Assembly (NCBI GenBank): GCA_947626505.1
Contig: CANQSN010000002.1
Location: forward strand, 1-64,000
DNA length: 64,000 bases
DNA from: an uncultured Lachnospiraceae bacterium
GTDB taxonomy: Bacteria > Bacillota > Clostridia > Lachnospirales > Lachnospiraceae
Direction of reading: 5' to 3'
This document shows, in pieces, positions 56,413-64,000 of the stretch (its first letter is position 1; every line of letters begins with the position of its first letter). The position numbers and the translations under genes were made by a program. The notes below the pieces were generated by a model. The model saw only the letters and a program-made list of their open reading frames with translations, had not been told where the DNA came from and ran no database searches.

Positions 56413-57279
56413 TTGTGTCTGGTTCTTTTTGTTGTAATAATAATTTTACTTTTGAAAATCGTGATGATGAAAAAAACTGCAAAGGAAATCTCCGCGCAAT
56501 TTGAACAGATTCTGAAAACTGATACCAATAAAATCATTACCATTTCAGGCAATGACAAAGAAATGAAAAAACTTGCCGACAATATCAACAGGCAATTGAA
56601 AATTCTGCGGAAAGAATATCTCCGGTATAAACAGGGAGATTTTGAACTAAAAGCTGCAATCACAAATATTTCCCACGACATCCGCACGCCCTTGACTGCA
56701 ATCTGCGGTTATCTTGATTTGCTGCAGGATAATTCCGATACCAAAAAGGCTGAGGAATATATTTCTATCATGAAAGAGCGCGCTGAATTGATGAAACAGC
56801 TAACGGAAGAATTATTCCGGTATTCTGTGATTCTTTCAGACAATGCAAAACCGGAAACAGAAGAAATTATCATTAATCAGGTGCTTGAAGACAGCATTAT
56901 GGACTATTATGCTGTCCTCACAAAAAGAGGAATTTCGCCGGAAATACACATGACGGAAAAACAAATTACTGCAAAATTAAACAAAGAATATCTTACAAGA
57001 ATTATTTATAATCTGCTTAATAATGCTGTGAAATACAGCGATGGTGATTTGCAGATTACGCTGACAAAAAGCGGTGAAATTATTTTTTCAAATACAGCAA
57101 AAGAGTTATCTCCTGTGCAGGTGGAATGTCTTTTTGACAGATTTTACACCGTAAAAACAGCAAGAAATTCCACAGGCTTGGGTTTGTCTATCGCACGAAC
57201 GCTTGCGGAAGAAATGGGCGGAACTATTTCAGCGGAATATAAAGATGATACTTTATCAATCATGGTTTCATTATCGTGA
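56413..57279 (+). CDS. Sensor histidine kinase with a single transmembrane helix
   Basis: A 288-aa kinase (from the TTG). One N-terminal TM helix (CLVLFVVIIILLLKIVMM) leads to a short linker (DTNKIITISGNDKEM) and the dimerisation domain with the phospho-His in NISHDIRTPLTA (about residue 88). The ATPase domain has NLLNNAVKYS (N box), DRFYTVKT and GLGLSIA (G box). No extracytoplasmic sensor domain exists. Similar short kinases in Firmicutes are usually next to an ABC transporter for peptide resistance; none is here. The ATG at 56371 has no ribosome binding site, so I prefer the TTG after AAAGGAGG. Confidence 0.9.
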   Translation: MCLVLFVVIIILLLKIVMMKKTAKEISAQFEQILKTDTNKIITISGNDKEMKKLADNINRQLKILRKEYLRYKQGDFELKAAITNISHDIRTPLTAICGYLDLLQDNSDTKKAEEYISIMKERAELMKQLTEELFRYSVILSDNAKPETEEIIINQVLEDSIMDYYAVLTKRGISPEIHMTEKQITAKLNKEYLTRIIYNLLNNAVKYSDGDLQITLTKSGEIIFSNTAKELSPVQVECLFDRFYTVKTARNSTGLGLSIARTLAEEMGGTISAEYKDDTLSIMVSLS

Positions 57280-57315
57280 AAAACCCTTTATCATTAAAAG
57301 GATACTGTTAAGTTC

Positions 57316-57546
57316 CTAACCCATTGACATATAATTCATTTGTAATACAGCTTCTAATTTCCAGCTTATCCCACGCATGTAAATACTGTATACATAATAG
57401 AGATCCTTTACTCTTCTGAATCTTTTTTGTGAAAAGATAACATGTATCTTATCACTAAGCATTCGTTCTACAGAAAATGCTAAATTCTCCTGATTATCAC
57501 CAAATAAATTTATATTCTCCAAAGTCTTTCCCACACTCTTACACAT
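57316..57546 (-). pseudogene. Fragment of an AbiEii-type nucleotidyltransferase toxin
   Basis: A 76-codon remnant. SVERMLSDKIHVIFSQKRFRRVKDLYYVYSI resembles the middle of AbiEii toxins, where a conserved S-x-E-x-x-x-A/S-x-K-l...R-x-K-D-x-Y-D motif binds substrate. Here the usual Asp after Lys-Asp-Xaa-Tyr is Tyr. No N-terminal catalytic GGTAL-type motif or full-length antitoxin gene is present, so it is unlikely to work. Identification rests on pattern recall, without a search. Confidence 0.45.
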
Positions 57547-57718
57547 TTATTACTACTATTTTACAAAAGACACTAAGAAATATCTACTACTTCTTGGACT
57601 TTCTTAGTATCTACAGAAATTGTATGCCCTGTAGCAGTATCATGTACATAATTTGCATCAAAGTATTTAAGCAGCCTAAACTCACGTCTAGGAATACCAT
57701 TGAAAAATTTATCCAATT

Positions 57719-57767
57719 TAGTACCCCATTTTTTTGAGCCTAGTACCACCCTAGTACCCCATTTTTT
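57719..57767. repeat. Direct repeats in the decayed gap
   Basis: Two identical 16-bp copies of TAGTACCCCATTTTTT, with a partial copy (TAGTACCACC, 57741-57750) between. They could be a recombination scar or an old insertion site. Confidence 0.6.
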
Positions 57768-57789
57768 ATGTAAAAACATGTAAAATTAC

Positions 57790-57810
57790 GCCAAATTATG
57801 AGAATTTGGC
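57790..57810 (-). terminator. Terminator after metA
   Basis: GCCAAATT-n5-AATTTGGC, a perfect 8-bp stem, followed by GTAATTTT on the minus strand, 43 bp after the metA stop. Confidence 0.65.
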
Positions 57811-57853
57811 AACTTCTGAAACATGCTTGAAACCTGCATTCTATAAGGGTTTA

Positions 57854-58759
57854 TCACCATTCGTAGGGTGTATTCTGGTATACGTAATAATTAAGCCAGT
57901 TATAATAAAGCGTATTAGCATGACACCTCCATGTCTTTGGTGGAATATTATCCGGATTATCATCAGGATAATATCTTACCGGAAGCTTAGGGTTAATTCC
58001 CTTTGCTACATCTCTCTTATATTCCTTATCCAGAGTTAGCTGGTCATATTCCGGATGTCCTGTAACAAAAACATTCTTCATTCTTTTATCAAGAATAAGA
58101 TAAGGTCCCGCCTCTTCAGATTCTGCCACAATCTCCAAGTCCTCAATAGCATCAATATCCGCTTTATCAAAACCGGTATAACGTGAATGCGGTACAAGGA
58201 AGCTGTCGTCAAAGCCTCTGACCAATGGCGTGCGCTTGTGAAATGTATGATGTTCATAAATACCCGATAATTTTTCCTTGAGCAAATGCTTACCTACGCC
58301 ATAATGATAATAGAGCCCCGCCTGAGCTCCCCAGCAAATATGTAAGGTGGAGGTGACATGCTCCTTGCTCCACTCCATCACGCCTGTGAGTTCCTCCCAG
58401 TAATCTACATCTTCAAATGATAACGTTTCCACCGGTGCGCCTGTTATAATTAGTCCGTCATAATTATTCTTCTTTATATCATGGAAGGACACATAAAACC
58501 TTTCCAAATGCTCCTCAGATGTATTCTTAGACTCATGGCTATCCATACGGACAAATGAAATATCTACTTGAAGAGGAGTATTGGCAAGGCTTCTGAGCAA
58601 TGCCAATTCCGTATCTTCCTTTAATGGCATAAGATTCACAATCAAAATCTTCAAAGGTCTTATATCCTGATTTTTGGCGCGTTCCTGATCCATCACAAAT
58701 ATATTTTCATCTTCCAATATCTTTTTAACCGGTAAATCATTATCAATACATATTGGCAT
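57854..58759 (-). CDS. metA: Homoserine O-acyltransferase (MetA), probably acetyl-CoA dependent
   Basis: Activates homoserine for methionine synthesis. The 301-aa glutamine-amidotransferase-like fold has the nucleophile Cys in HICWGAQAGLYYHYG, His-Glu pair in TGHPEYD, and NLMPLKEDTE at the N-terminus. The residue after TGAPV is Glu; in characterised MetA enzymes Glu there goes with acetyl-CoA and Gly with succinyl-CoA, so this is probably an acetyltransferase. Its ATG is 4 bp after the ligA stop and its ribosome binding site (AGGAAGGA) lies within ligA. No SAM riboswitch is present. Confidence 0.95.
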   Translation of the reverse strand: MPICIDNDLPVKKILEDENIFVMDQERAKNQDIRPLKILIVNLMPLKEDTELALLRSLANTPLQVDISFVRMDSHESKNTSEEHLERFYVSFHDIKKNNYDGLIITGAPVETLSFEDVDYWEELTGVMEWSKEHVTSTLHICWGAQAGLYYHYGVGKHLLKEKLSGIYEHHTFHKRTPLVRGFDDSFLVPHSRYTGFDKADIDAIEDLEIVAESEEAGPYLILDKRMKNVFVTGHPEYDQLTLDKEYKRDVAKGINPKLPVRYYPDDNPDNIPPKTWRCHANTLYYNWLNYYVYQNTPYEW

Positions 58760-58762
58760 TTT

Positions 58763-60739
58763 CTAGTTCCTTCCTTCCTGATTCATCATTTTTACATATT
58801 CTTTCTCCGTTATAATAGGAATCCCTAATTCCTTTGCCTTTTTATTTTTTGCAGAATTGGAATTAATATCGTTGTTAATCAGATAATCCGTCTTAGACGA
58901 AACCGAACCTGATACCTTTCCACCCAACCGTTCAATTTCACTCTTTATCGCATTGCGGTTTTCATAAATATTAAGACTTCCTGTCACTACAAAAGTCTTA
59001 CCTGCGAAAGACATTTCCTCCTTAGACAAAATATCTTCCTGTATAAATGAAACCTCATTAAGCAATTCATCAACCACCTGTTTTTTATCTTCATCATTAA
59101 AATAATCCACAAAAGCCTTAGCAATCAAATCGCCAATACCATCAATTTCAATAAGCTCATCTGTATCCGCATTACTTAGCTTCTCTAAATCATAATCATA
59201 ATGCCTGCATAAAAGCTTAGCATTGCTAAGACCTATATTTGCAATACCAAGGCTGTATATAAAGTTAGCAAGGTATACATTTCTGCTCTCATCAACCGCC
59301 TTTATAAGCTTATTATAGGATTTCTTTCCAAATCCCTCCAGTGCAGTAATCTCCTCCTCATAATCAGACAAATGAAATAAATCAGGAAGCTTTGAAATAA
59401 ATCCATTCTGAATAAACTTCTCCAGCGTTGCCTCTGACAACCCGTCTATATTCATAGCATCTCGGCTTACAAAATGGGCAAACTGCTTTATCTGTTTTGC
59501 CGGACAAGCTTGATTGTCACACATTAAAACCTTAACGCCATTTTCCTCTTTAACGACTGCTTTACCGCCGCAAACAGGACAGTGGGTTGGGAGCTTTAGA
59601 GTATTGCTTCTTGTAAGATTATCTGCAAGCTGCGGAATAATCATATTCGCCTTAAATACAGTAATTCTGTCGCCCTTCCCAAGCTCATATGATTCCAAAA
59701 TACTGACATTGTGAAGGCTGGCTCTGCTCACAGTAGTACCCTCAATCTCGACAGGCTCAAATACCGCTACAGGATTAATAAGACCTGTTCTTGAAGCGCT
59801 CCAAAATATCTCATTAAATGTTGTTTCCGAAACTTCATCACGCCATTTAAAAGCGATAGAATCCCTCGGAAACTTTGAAGTTGTGCCCAGACTTTTCCCA
59901 TATGCAATATCCTCAAATGAAAGTACTAATCCATCTGAAGGAAAATCATTTTCTATAACATTAGCGGAAAATTTTTCCACAGTATCCATAATAGTATCCT
60001 TTGTAACCTTATGATACTCCACCACTGTAAATCCCTGTTCTGACAGCCATTCAAATCTTTTACTAAATGTATCAAGCTTATTTAATTCACCTGCATCCAC
60101 CAGATTAAATGCAATAAAATGTACATTACGTTTTGCGCAAATAGCGCTATTTAACTGTCTTACTGTACCGCTGCACAGATTTCTTGGATTTTTATATTTT
60201 GCTTCCGCATCTGCAATTTCTTCATTAATGCGATTAAAATCAGAGTACTTAATAATAGACTCTCCTCGAATTGTTAATTTACCTTTATATTCAATATTCT
60301 TAGGTACATTACAAAACACTCTGGCATTGTGGGTGATATCTTCCCCGACCTGCCCGTTTCCACGAGTAACCGCCTGTTTTAAAATGCCCCCTTCATATAT
60401 CAGTACGGTAGTTAGTCCGTCTAACTTCCATGACAGCACTCCCTCCCTGTCGCCTAACCACGAAACTAATTCCTCCACTTCCTTTGTCTTATCAAGCGAA
60501 AGCATAGGATATTCATGAGTAACCTTAACAAGCTCACTGACTGCTTCGTAACCAACTGAAGCTGTAGGGCTGTTAGGAAGAGTAACATTAAGCTCTTTTT
60601 CTAAGGACACCAGTTCATCATACAAAGCATCATATTCATAATTACTCATAAGTTCTTCATTCTTGTTATAGTATGCTTCCGCCGCCCTATTTAGAAGCCC
60701 TATAAGTTCTTCCATTCTAGCCCTGCTTTTACTATCCAT
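58763..60739 (-). CDS. ligA: NAD-dependent DNA ligase LigA
   Basis: Seals nicks in replication and repair. The 658-aa protein has domain Ia (YYN), adenylation motif WKLDGLTT (Lys in KxDG), OB fold, Cys4 zinc finger (CPVC...CDNQACP), HhH repeats and a C-terminal BRCT domain (FAGKTFVVTGSLN). GGGGGG precedes the ATG. It lies between the RluF-type gene and metA with short spacing, so one transcript is likely. Confidence 0.98.
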   Translation of the reverse strand: MDSKSRARMEELIGLLNRAAEAYYNKNEELMSNYEYDALYDELVSLEKELNVTLPNSPTASVGYEAVSELVKVTHEYPMLSLDKTKEVEELVSWLGDREGVLSWKLDGLTTVLIYEGGILKQAVTRGNGQVGEDITHNARVFCNVPKNIEYKGKLTIRGESIIKYSDFNRINEEIADAEAKYKNPRNLCSGTVRQLNSAICAKRNVHFIAFNLVDAGELNKLDTFSKRFEWLSEQGFTVVEYHKVTKDTIMDTVEKFSANVIENDFPSDGLVLSFEDIAYGKSLGTTSKFPRDSIAFKWRDEVSETTFNEIFWSASRTGLINPVAVFEPVEIEGTTVSRASLHNVSILESYELGKGDRITVFKANMIIPQLADNLTRSNTLKLPTHCPVCGGKAVVKEENGVKVLMCDNQACPAKQIKQFAHFVSRDAMNIDGLSEATLEKFIQNGFISKLPDLFHLSDYEEEITALEGFGKKSYNKLIKAVDESRNVYLANFIYSLGIANIGLSNAKLLCRHYDYDLEKLSNADTDELIEIDGIGDLIAKAFVDYFNDEDKKQVVDELLNEVSFIQEDILSKEEMSFAGKTFVVTGSLNIYENRNAIKSEIERLGGKVSGSVSSKTDYLINNDINSNSAKNKKAKELGIPIITEKEYVKMMNQEGRN

Positions 60740-60751
60740 ATTAAAACCCCC

Positions 60752-61438
60752 CTAAAAATTAAGCATATTTTTTAATTCTTCAAGCTCTGCCCCAGTAATC
60801 TCACGATACTGTCCCTCCGGCAAATCTCCAAGACATATATTCATAACTCTTGTCCGTTTCAAAGAACGCACCCGAAAACCTAACGCCTCGCACATTCTGC
60901 GAATCTGTCTGTTTAATCCCTGCGTGAGTATTATTGTAAAACTGTTTCTGCTTGTTTTTTTAACCTTGCAAGGCCTTGTAACTGTATCAAGGATTGGCAC
61001 GCCGCTTCTCATGGCGTCCACAAATTCCTTTGTAACTGTCTGATTTACAGTAACCTCGTATTCCTTTTCATGACAATTTCTGGCATGGCTTATAGCATTG
61101 TTAAGCTCTCCCTGATTAGTTAAAAGCACCAGTCCTGATGAATCCTTATCAAGCCTTCCGACAGGATAAATTCTCTCAGGATAACCAATAGCGTCTATTA
61201 TATTGTCCTTTTCTTTAGTAGAGCATACAAGCCCAATAGGCTTATTATAGGCTAATAGAATAAAAGGGGCTTTTTGCATAACTTCCTTTCCGCAAAAAAC
61301 CACCTTATCACCGTCTTCAACATTATCGCCAATAACTGCATTCCTTCCATTGATTATAACCTTTCCCGCCTCAATGAGGCGGTCTGCTTCTCTCCTGCTG
61401 CACACTCCGGCAGCGCTTAAATATTTATTTATCCGCAT
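60752..61438 (-). CDS. RluF-like 23S rRNA pseudouridine synthase
   Basis: A 228-aa S4-domain pseudouridine synthase (MRINKYLSAAGVCSRREADRLI at the start). Catalytic motif GRLDKDSSGLVLLTNQG is followed by HARNCHEKEYEVTV, and the segment VPILDTVTRPCKVKK then LNRQIRRMCEALGF fits RluF (U2604) more than RsuA or RluB. GGAGG precedes the ATG. It lies 13 bp before ligA and 12 bp after cheR in one likely operon. Confidence 0.92.
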   Translation of the reverse strand: MRINKYLSAAGVCSRREADRLIEAGKVIINGRNAVIGDNVEDGDKVVFCGKEVMQKAPFILLAYNKPIGLVCSTKEKDNIIDAIGYPERIYPVGRLDKDSSGLVLLTNQGELNNAISHARNCHEKEYEVTVNQTVTKEFVDAMRSGVPILDTVTRPCKVKKTSRNSFTIILTQGLNRQIRRMCEALGFRVRSLKRTRVMNICLGDLPEGQYREITGAELEELKNMLNF

Positions 61439-61450
61439 AACTCCTCCTGA

Positions 61451-62227
61451 TTATTTTGAATAGAAAAAAGAATATTCCGAAGTAAAGCCTATTGAATCTG
61501 AATGAATCATCTGCTCTGTACTTCCTACAAACAAAATTCCATTAGGATTAAGCGCCTCATAAAACTTCCTGTAAATATCATCTTTGGCTTCTTCCGTAAA
61601 ATAAATCATAACATTACGACATACAATCAAATCATAATTTTTTTCGTATCTGTCCTTGAGAAGATTATGCTGTCTAAAATTAACCCTTTTCTTAATCTCA
61701 TCGCTAATCTTATAGGAATCCGCGCCAAGCTTCGTAAAATACTTTTTCTTAAACTCCTCCGGAAGATTTAAAATGCTTTTCTCAGAGTAAACCCCAAGCT
61801 GCGCCTTTTGTAAAATCTGCTTGTCAATATCAGTAGCGTCAACGCTGATTTTATTCAGCGGAAAATGCTTTGACAACATCATAATCAAAGAATAAGGCTC
61901 ATCACCTGTAGAACATGCTGCACTCCAAATCTTTAACGGTCTGTTACCGGCATTACTACGCAGTTTGGGAAGCATATTATTTTCTAATACTCTCCACTGC
62001 TCCGGATTTCTATAAAATTCAGATACATTTATAGTTAAGTATGCCAAAAAAGCCTCATATAATTCACTATCCTTTTGAATCGCAGCTACAAACTCCTTAA
62101 ATCCCGGCAGCTTGTTTCTCTTTATTAACGCCTCTATGCGCCGCTTCATTTGACGCTCCTTATAACATGCCAAATCAATTCCTGTCAACTTCTTAATGTC
62201 TTGAATGAATTCTGGGTAATCGTACAT
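61451..62227 (-). CDS. cheR: Chemotaxis protein methyltransferase CheR
   Basis: Methylates glutamates on chemoreceptors with SAM, setting adaptation. The 258-aa protein has the N-terminal helical domain (GIDLACYKERQMKRRIEALIKRN), the VSEFYRNPEQW motif, and SAM-binding WSAACSTGDEPYSL, then CRNVMIYF. It lacks TPR repeats or other fusions. AGGAGG precedes the ATG. It is the first gene of the cheR-rluF-ligA-metA run, and the chemoreceptor at 42013 could be a substrate. No cheB or cheA is near. Confidence 0.96.
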   Translation of the reverse strand: MYDYPEFIQDIKKLTGIDLACYKERQMKRRIEALIKRNKLPGFKEFVAAIQKDSELYEAFLAYLTINVSEFYRNPEQWRVLENNMLPKLRSNAGNRPLKIWSAACSTGDEPYSLIMMLSKHFPLNKISVDATDIDKQILQKAQLGVYSEKSILNLPEEFKKKYFTKLGADSYKISDEIKKRVNFRQHNLLKDRYEKNYDLIVCRNVMIYFTEEAKDDIYRKFYEALNPNGILFVGSTEQMIHSDSIGFTSEYSFFYSK

Positions 62228-62275
62228 ACGCCCTCCTGTAAATATAGTTAAATTCTCAATACATTTATGTAATCT

Positions 62276-62287
62276 CTTGCGAGTCTT
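62276..62287 (-). repeat. Shared 12-mer of the intergenic repeat family
   Basis: AAGACTCGCAAG (minus strand), identical to part of the copy at 39681-39714 but without its TATCAG half. It lies between the ispH-S1 terminator and cheR. May be chance or a truncated copy. Confidence 0.35.
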
Positions 62288-62317
62288 GAATTAGTCAACT
62301 GCTATTGCTTTAACAAA

Positions 62318-62350
62318 AAATAGTGTCTATAAAAGTTATAGACACTATTT
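62318..62350 (-). terminator. Terminator after the ispH-S1 gene
   Basis: A perfect 15-bp stem AAATAGTGTCTATAA/TTATAGACACTATTT with a 3-nt loop and TTTTTT on the minus strand, 28 bp after the stop. Confidence 0.93.
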
Positions 62351-62378
62351 AATGATTCATATGAAATTGAAGGGGGAA

Positions 62379-64000
62379 TTATTCTTCAATCTCCTCAATC
62401 TCTTCAACCTCCTCAAGGTCTTCAATCTCCTCCATCTCGACTACCTGCTCTGCCGATTCTTCCTTCATTAATGCCTTAATGCTTAAGCTAATCTTATGCT
62501 CTTCAAGCTTAAAATCAACAACCTTAGCGGTAATCTCCTGTCCAATACTAAGTACAGATGAAGGTTTTTCAATATGTTCCTGCGCAATCTGCGAAACATG
62601 AAGCAGAGCATCTACTCCCGGCTCCAACTCAACAAATGCACCAAAATCTGTCATGCGGGCAACCTTACCTGTGACCACATTACCCACTGCATACTTCTCA
62701 TCTGCTTTAAGCCAAGGATTCTGGTCATTAAACTTAAGGCTTAAAGCAATCTTTTCACCTTGAATATCCTTTATTAAAACAGTTACCTTATCTCCAACCT
62801 TAAATACCTTTTTAGGATTCTCGACACGTCCCCATGACATCTCTGAAATATGAAGAAGTCCATCTGCGCCGCCTAAGTCAATAAATGCACCGAAGTCTGT
62901 CAAATTCTTAACTACGCCCTCCACAACATCATCAACCTTTATTTTTTCAAGCAACTCCTTCTTCTTCTTCTCACGCTCTGCTATAAGCAATTGCTTACGG
63001 TCGCCAATAATTCTTCTCTTATGAGGATTATACTCTGTAATAATAAACTGTAATTCTTGGTTAGCATATTTGTCCAGATTCTTCTCATACTGGTCTGAAA
63101 CCAAACTTGCCGGAATAAACACTCTTGACTCTTCAAAATTGACAATCAATCCACCATCGCGAACCTCTGAAACAGTACCACTGACAATCTCTTTACTCTC
63201 GTATGCCGCCTCAAGCTTCTCGTTAGACTTATCTACTGCAAGACGCTTGTATGTCAACAAAACCTGTCCTTCTCCATCATTAACCTTCAAAACCTTAACT
63301 GTCATCTGTTGACCAACAGAAACCTCCTTGGTCAAATCTACACCCTGTTGATTGGTGTATTCGGAGCGGGTAATAATACCATCAGCCTTATACCCAATGT
63401 TCAAAACAATCTCGTCCTCTTTGACGCTGATTACAGTACCTTCTACAACAGCTCCATTGCGTACATTGTTTTTCTCCTTAAAGCTTTCCTCCAACATTTC
63501 TTCAAAATTCTGTTCTTCTGCCATGCTATCATGAACCTCCTTGATAATATTGTTTGGGGTAGATGCCCCTGCTGTAATACCTACGCTACCAACGGACTCC
63601 AACATGGTTAGATCCAAATCAACAAGTGTCTGTATATAGTAAGTGCGTTCACATTCTTTACTACTTATGTCATATAGTTTCTGGGTGTTAGAACTATTTC
63701 TGCCCCCGATGACAATCATTGCGTCTACTTTCTTTGCCAAAGCAGCCGCCTCAGACTGACGCTCTTCGGTCGCATTGCAAATCGTATTACATACTTCTAT
63801 ATCATAACCTTTTTTTTGAAAAATTTCAACTATTTCTATAAATTTCTTGTAATTAAATGTCGTTTGTGAAACTAAACAGTACTTTGTATTAGTGTCTAAA
63901 GACACTTCTTTTGCGTGCTCTATACTATCTATTACAATTGGCTCGCTCTGACACCACTCCCTTATTCCTTCCACCTCCGGATGTTCTGGATTACCCGTAA
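62379..64000 (-). CDS. ispH: IspH-ribosomal protein S1 fusion (5' end beyond window)
   Basis: A partial gene whose N-terminus lies past the right edge. The retained part of IspH (HMBPP reductase, last step of the MEP isoprenoid pathway) includes GNPEHPEVEGI and, later, the iron-sulfur ligand in NTICNATEERQ and GGRNSSNTQKL. Four S1 RNA-binding domains follow (cores such as VLNIGYKADGI, VNFEESRVFIP, TDFGAFIDLGGADGLLHIS and TDFGAFVELEPGVDALLHVS), then an acidic tail. This IspH-S1 fusion is known in Clostridia. The frame is open from 62379 through to the edge; the GTG at 63974 is internal, since the IspH reading continues upstream of it. Confidence 0.95.
   Translation of the reverse strand, partial: TGNPEHPEVEGIREWCQSEPIVIDSIEHAKEVSLDTNTKYCLVSQTTFNYKKFIEIVEIFQKKGYDIEVCNTICNATEERQSEAAALAKKVDAMIVIGGRNSSNTQKLYDISSKECERTYYIQTLVDLDLTMLESVGSVGITAGASTPNNIIKEVHDSMAEEQNFEEMLEESFKEKNNVRNGAVVEGTVISVKEDEIVLNIGYKADGIITRSEYTNQQGVDLTKEVSVGQQMTVKVLKVNDGEGQVLLTYKRLAVDKSNEKLEAAYESKEIVSGTVSEVRDGGLIVNFEESRVFIPASLVSDQYEKNLDKYANQELQFIITEYNPHKRRIIGDRKQLLIAEREKKKKELLEKIKVDDVVEGVVKNLTDFGAFIDLGGADGLLHISEMSWGRVENPKKVFKVGDKVTVLIKDIQGEKIALSLKFNDQNPWLKADEKYAVGNVVTGKVARMTDFGAFVELEPGVDALLHVSQIAQEHIEKPSSVLSIGQEITAKVVDFKLEEHKISLSIKALMKEESAEQVVEMEEIEDLEEVEEIEEIEE

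Larger units (their letters stand above)
57280..57853. other. 574-bp gap with decayed sequence
   Basis: No intact gene is visible here. It holds an AbiEii-like fragment (57316-57546, minus), and a 68-codon open frame (57573-57779, minus) that begins with the direct-repeat-coded KKWGT and is not recognised. TAGTACCCCATTTTTT occurs twice (57719-57734 and 57752-57767). The metA terminator lies at the right end. The base composition is AT-rich. Confidence 0.6.

Noticed and set aside
57573-57779. 68-codon gene on the minus strand
   Set aside because: No recognisable family, no good ribosome binding site, and its start consists of the direct repeats; treated as part of the decayed gap.
58760-58762. 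SAM riboswitch before metA
   Set aside because: metA starts 4 bp after ligA, so there is no leader in which a riboswitch could fold.

Overview
The window is a 64-kb piece of a low-GC Firmicutes chromosome, most likely from the Lachnospiraceae or a close clostridial relative. The indications are an IspH enzyme fused to S1 domains (right edge), the yqfC-yqfD-phoH-ybeY cluster, a short HisG that needs HisZ, a HisF-like/HisIE fusion, strong AGGAGG-type ribosome binding sites throughout, and the individual protein sequences. No rRNA, tRNA, CRISPR array, intact insertion sequence or phage is visible. Apart from one chemoreceptor gene and one two-component pair, every intact gene is on the minus strand, so operons read from high to low coordinates.

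Layout from left to right. 1-395: the start of an 11-residue-repeat coiled-coil protein with its own promoter. 626-9764: a proB/DUF896/fau/proA/miaB/mutS/mutL run for proline synthesis, tRNA modification and mismatch repair. 9861-17182: two FAD oxidoreductases, a DUF815 ATPase, a small anchored protein and a SpoVB/MurJ-type flippase with a long cytosolic tail. 17234-22140: cdd, a DUF3048 lipoprotein, ybeY, phoH, yqfD and yqfC, with rpsU upstream behind its own promoter and terminator. 22282-31811: histidine genes hisZ-hisG-hisD-hisB and a HisF-like/HisIE fusion, running into alaS and a CapA-type protein. hisZ has a consensus promoter with a palindrome in its spacer.

32030-41759: recU, an unknown membrane protein, a ROK kinase with a 6-phospho-beta-glucosidase, a YgiQ-type radical SAM protein, an RsuA-type pseudouridine synthase, gpsA, plsY and der. 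42013-43893 (+): a chemoreceptor. 44003-45650: an ECF-like sigma factor and a DUF4179 membrane protein. 45889-53214: lepB, rbgA, a second lepB with a very long N-terminus, rnhB, FliK-like and FlhB-like proteins, yraN and pgeF. 53377-57853: an arylsulfotransferase-like gene, the plus-strand two-component pair and a 574-bp gap holding a decayed AbiEii-like fragment; this looks like an accessory insertion. 57854-64000: cheR, an RluF-type pseudouridine synthase, ligA, metA and the truncated ispH-S1 gene.

The window is mostly housekeeping. The less ordinary features are the degenerate HisF domain fused to HisIE, a dispersed intergenic element found 3' of at least six genes (consensus near TATCAGATGGGAG), perfect palindromes inside three promoter spacers, the hendecad repeat protein, the signal peptidase with about 320 extra N-terminal residues, and the sulfotransferase without a signal peptide. 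I see no convincing new multi-gene defence or biosynthetic system. The repeat family and the HisF-like fusion are the best leads. Everything here was read by eye, without database searches.
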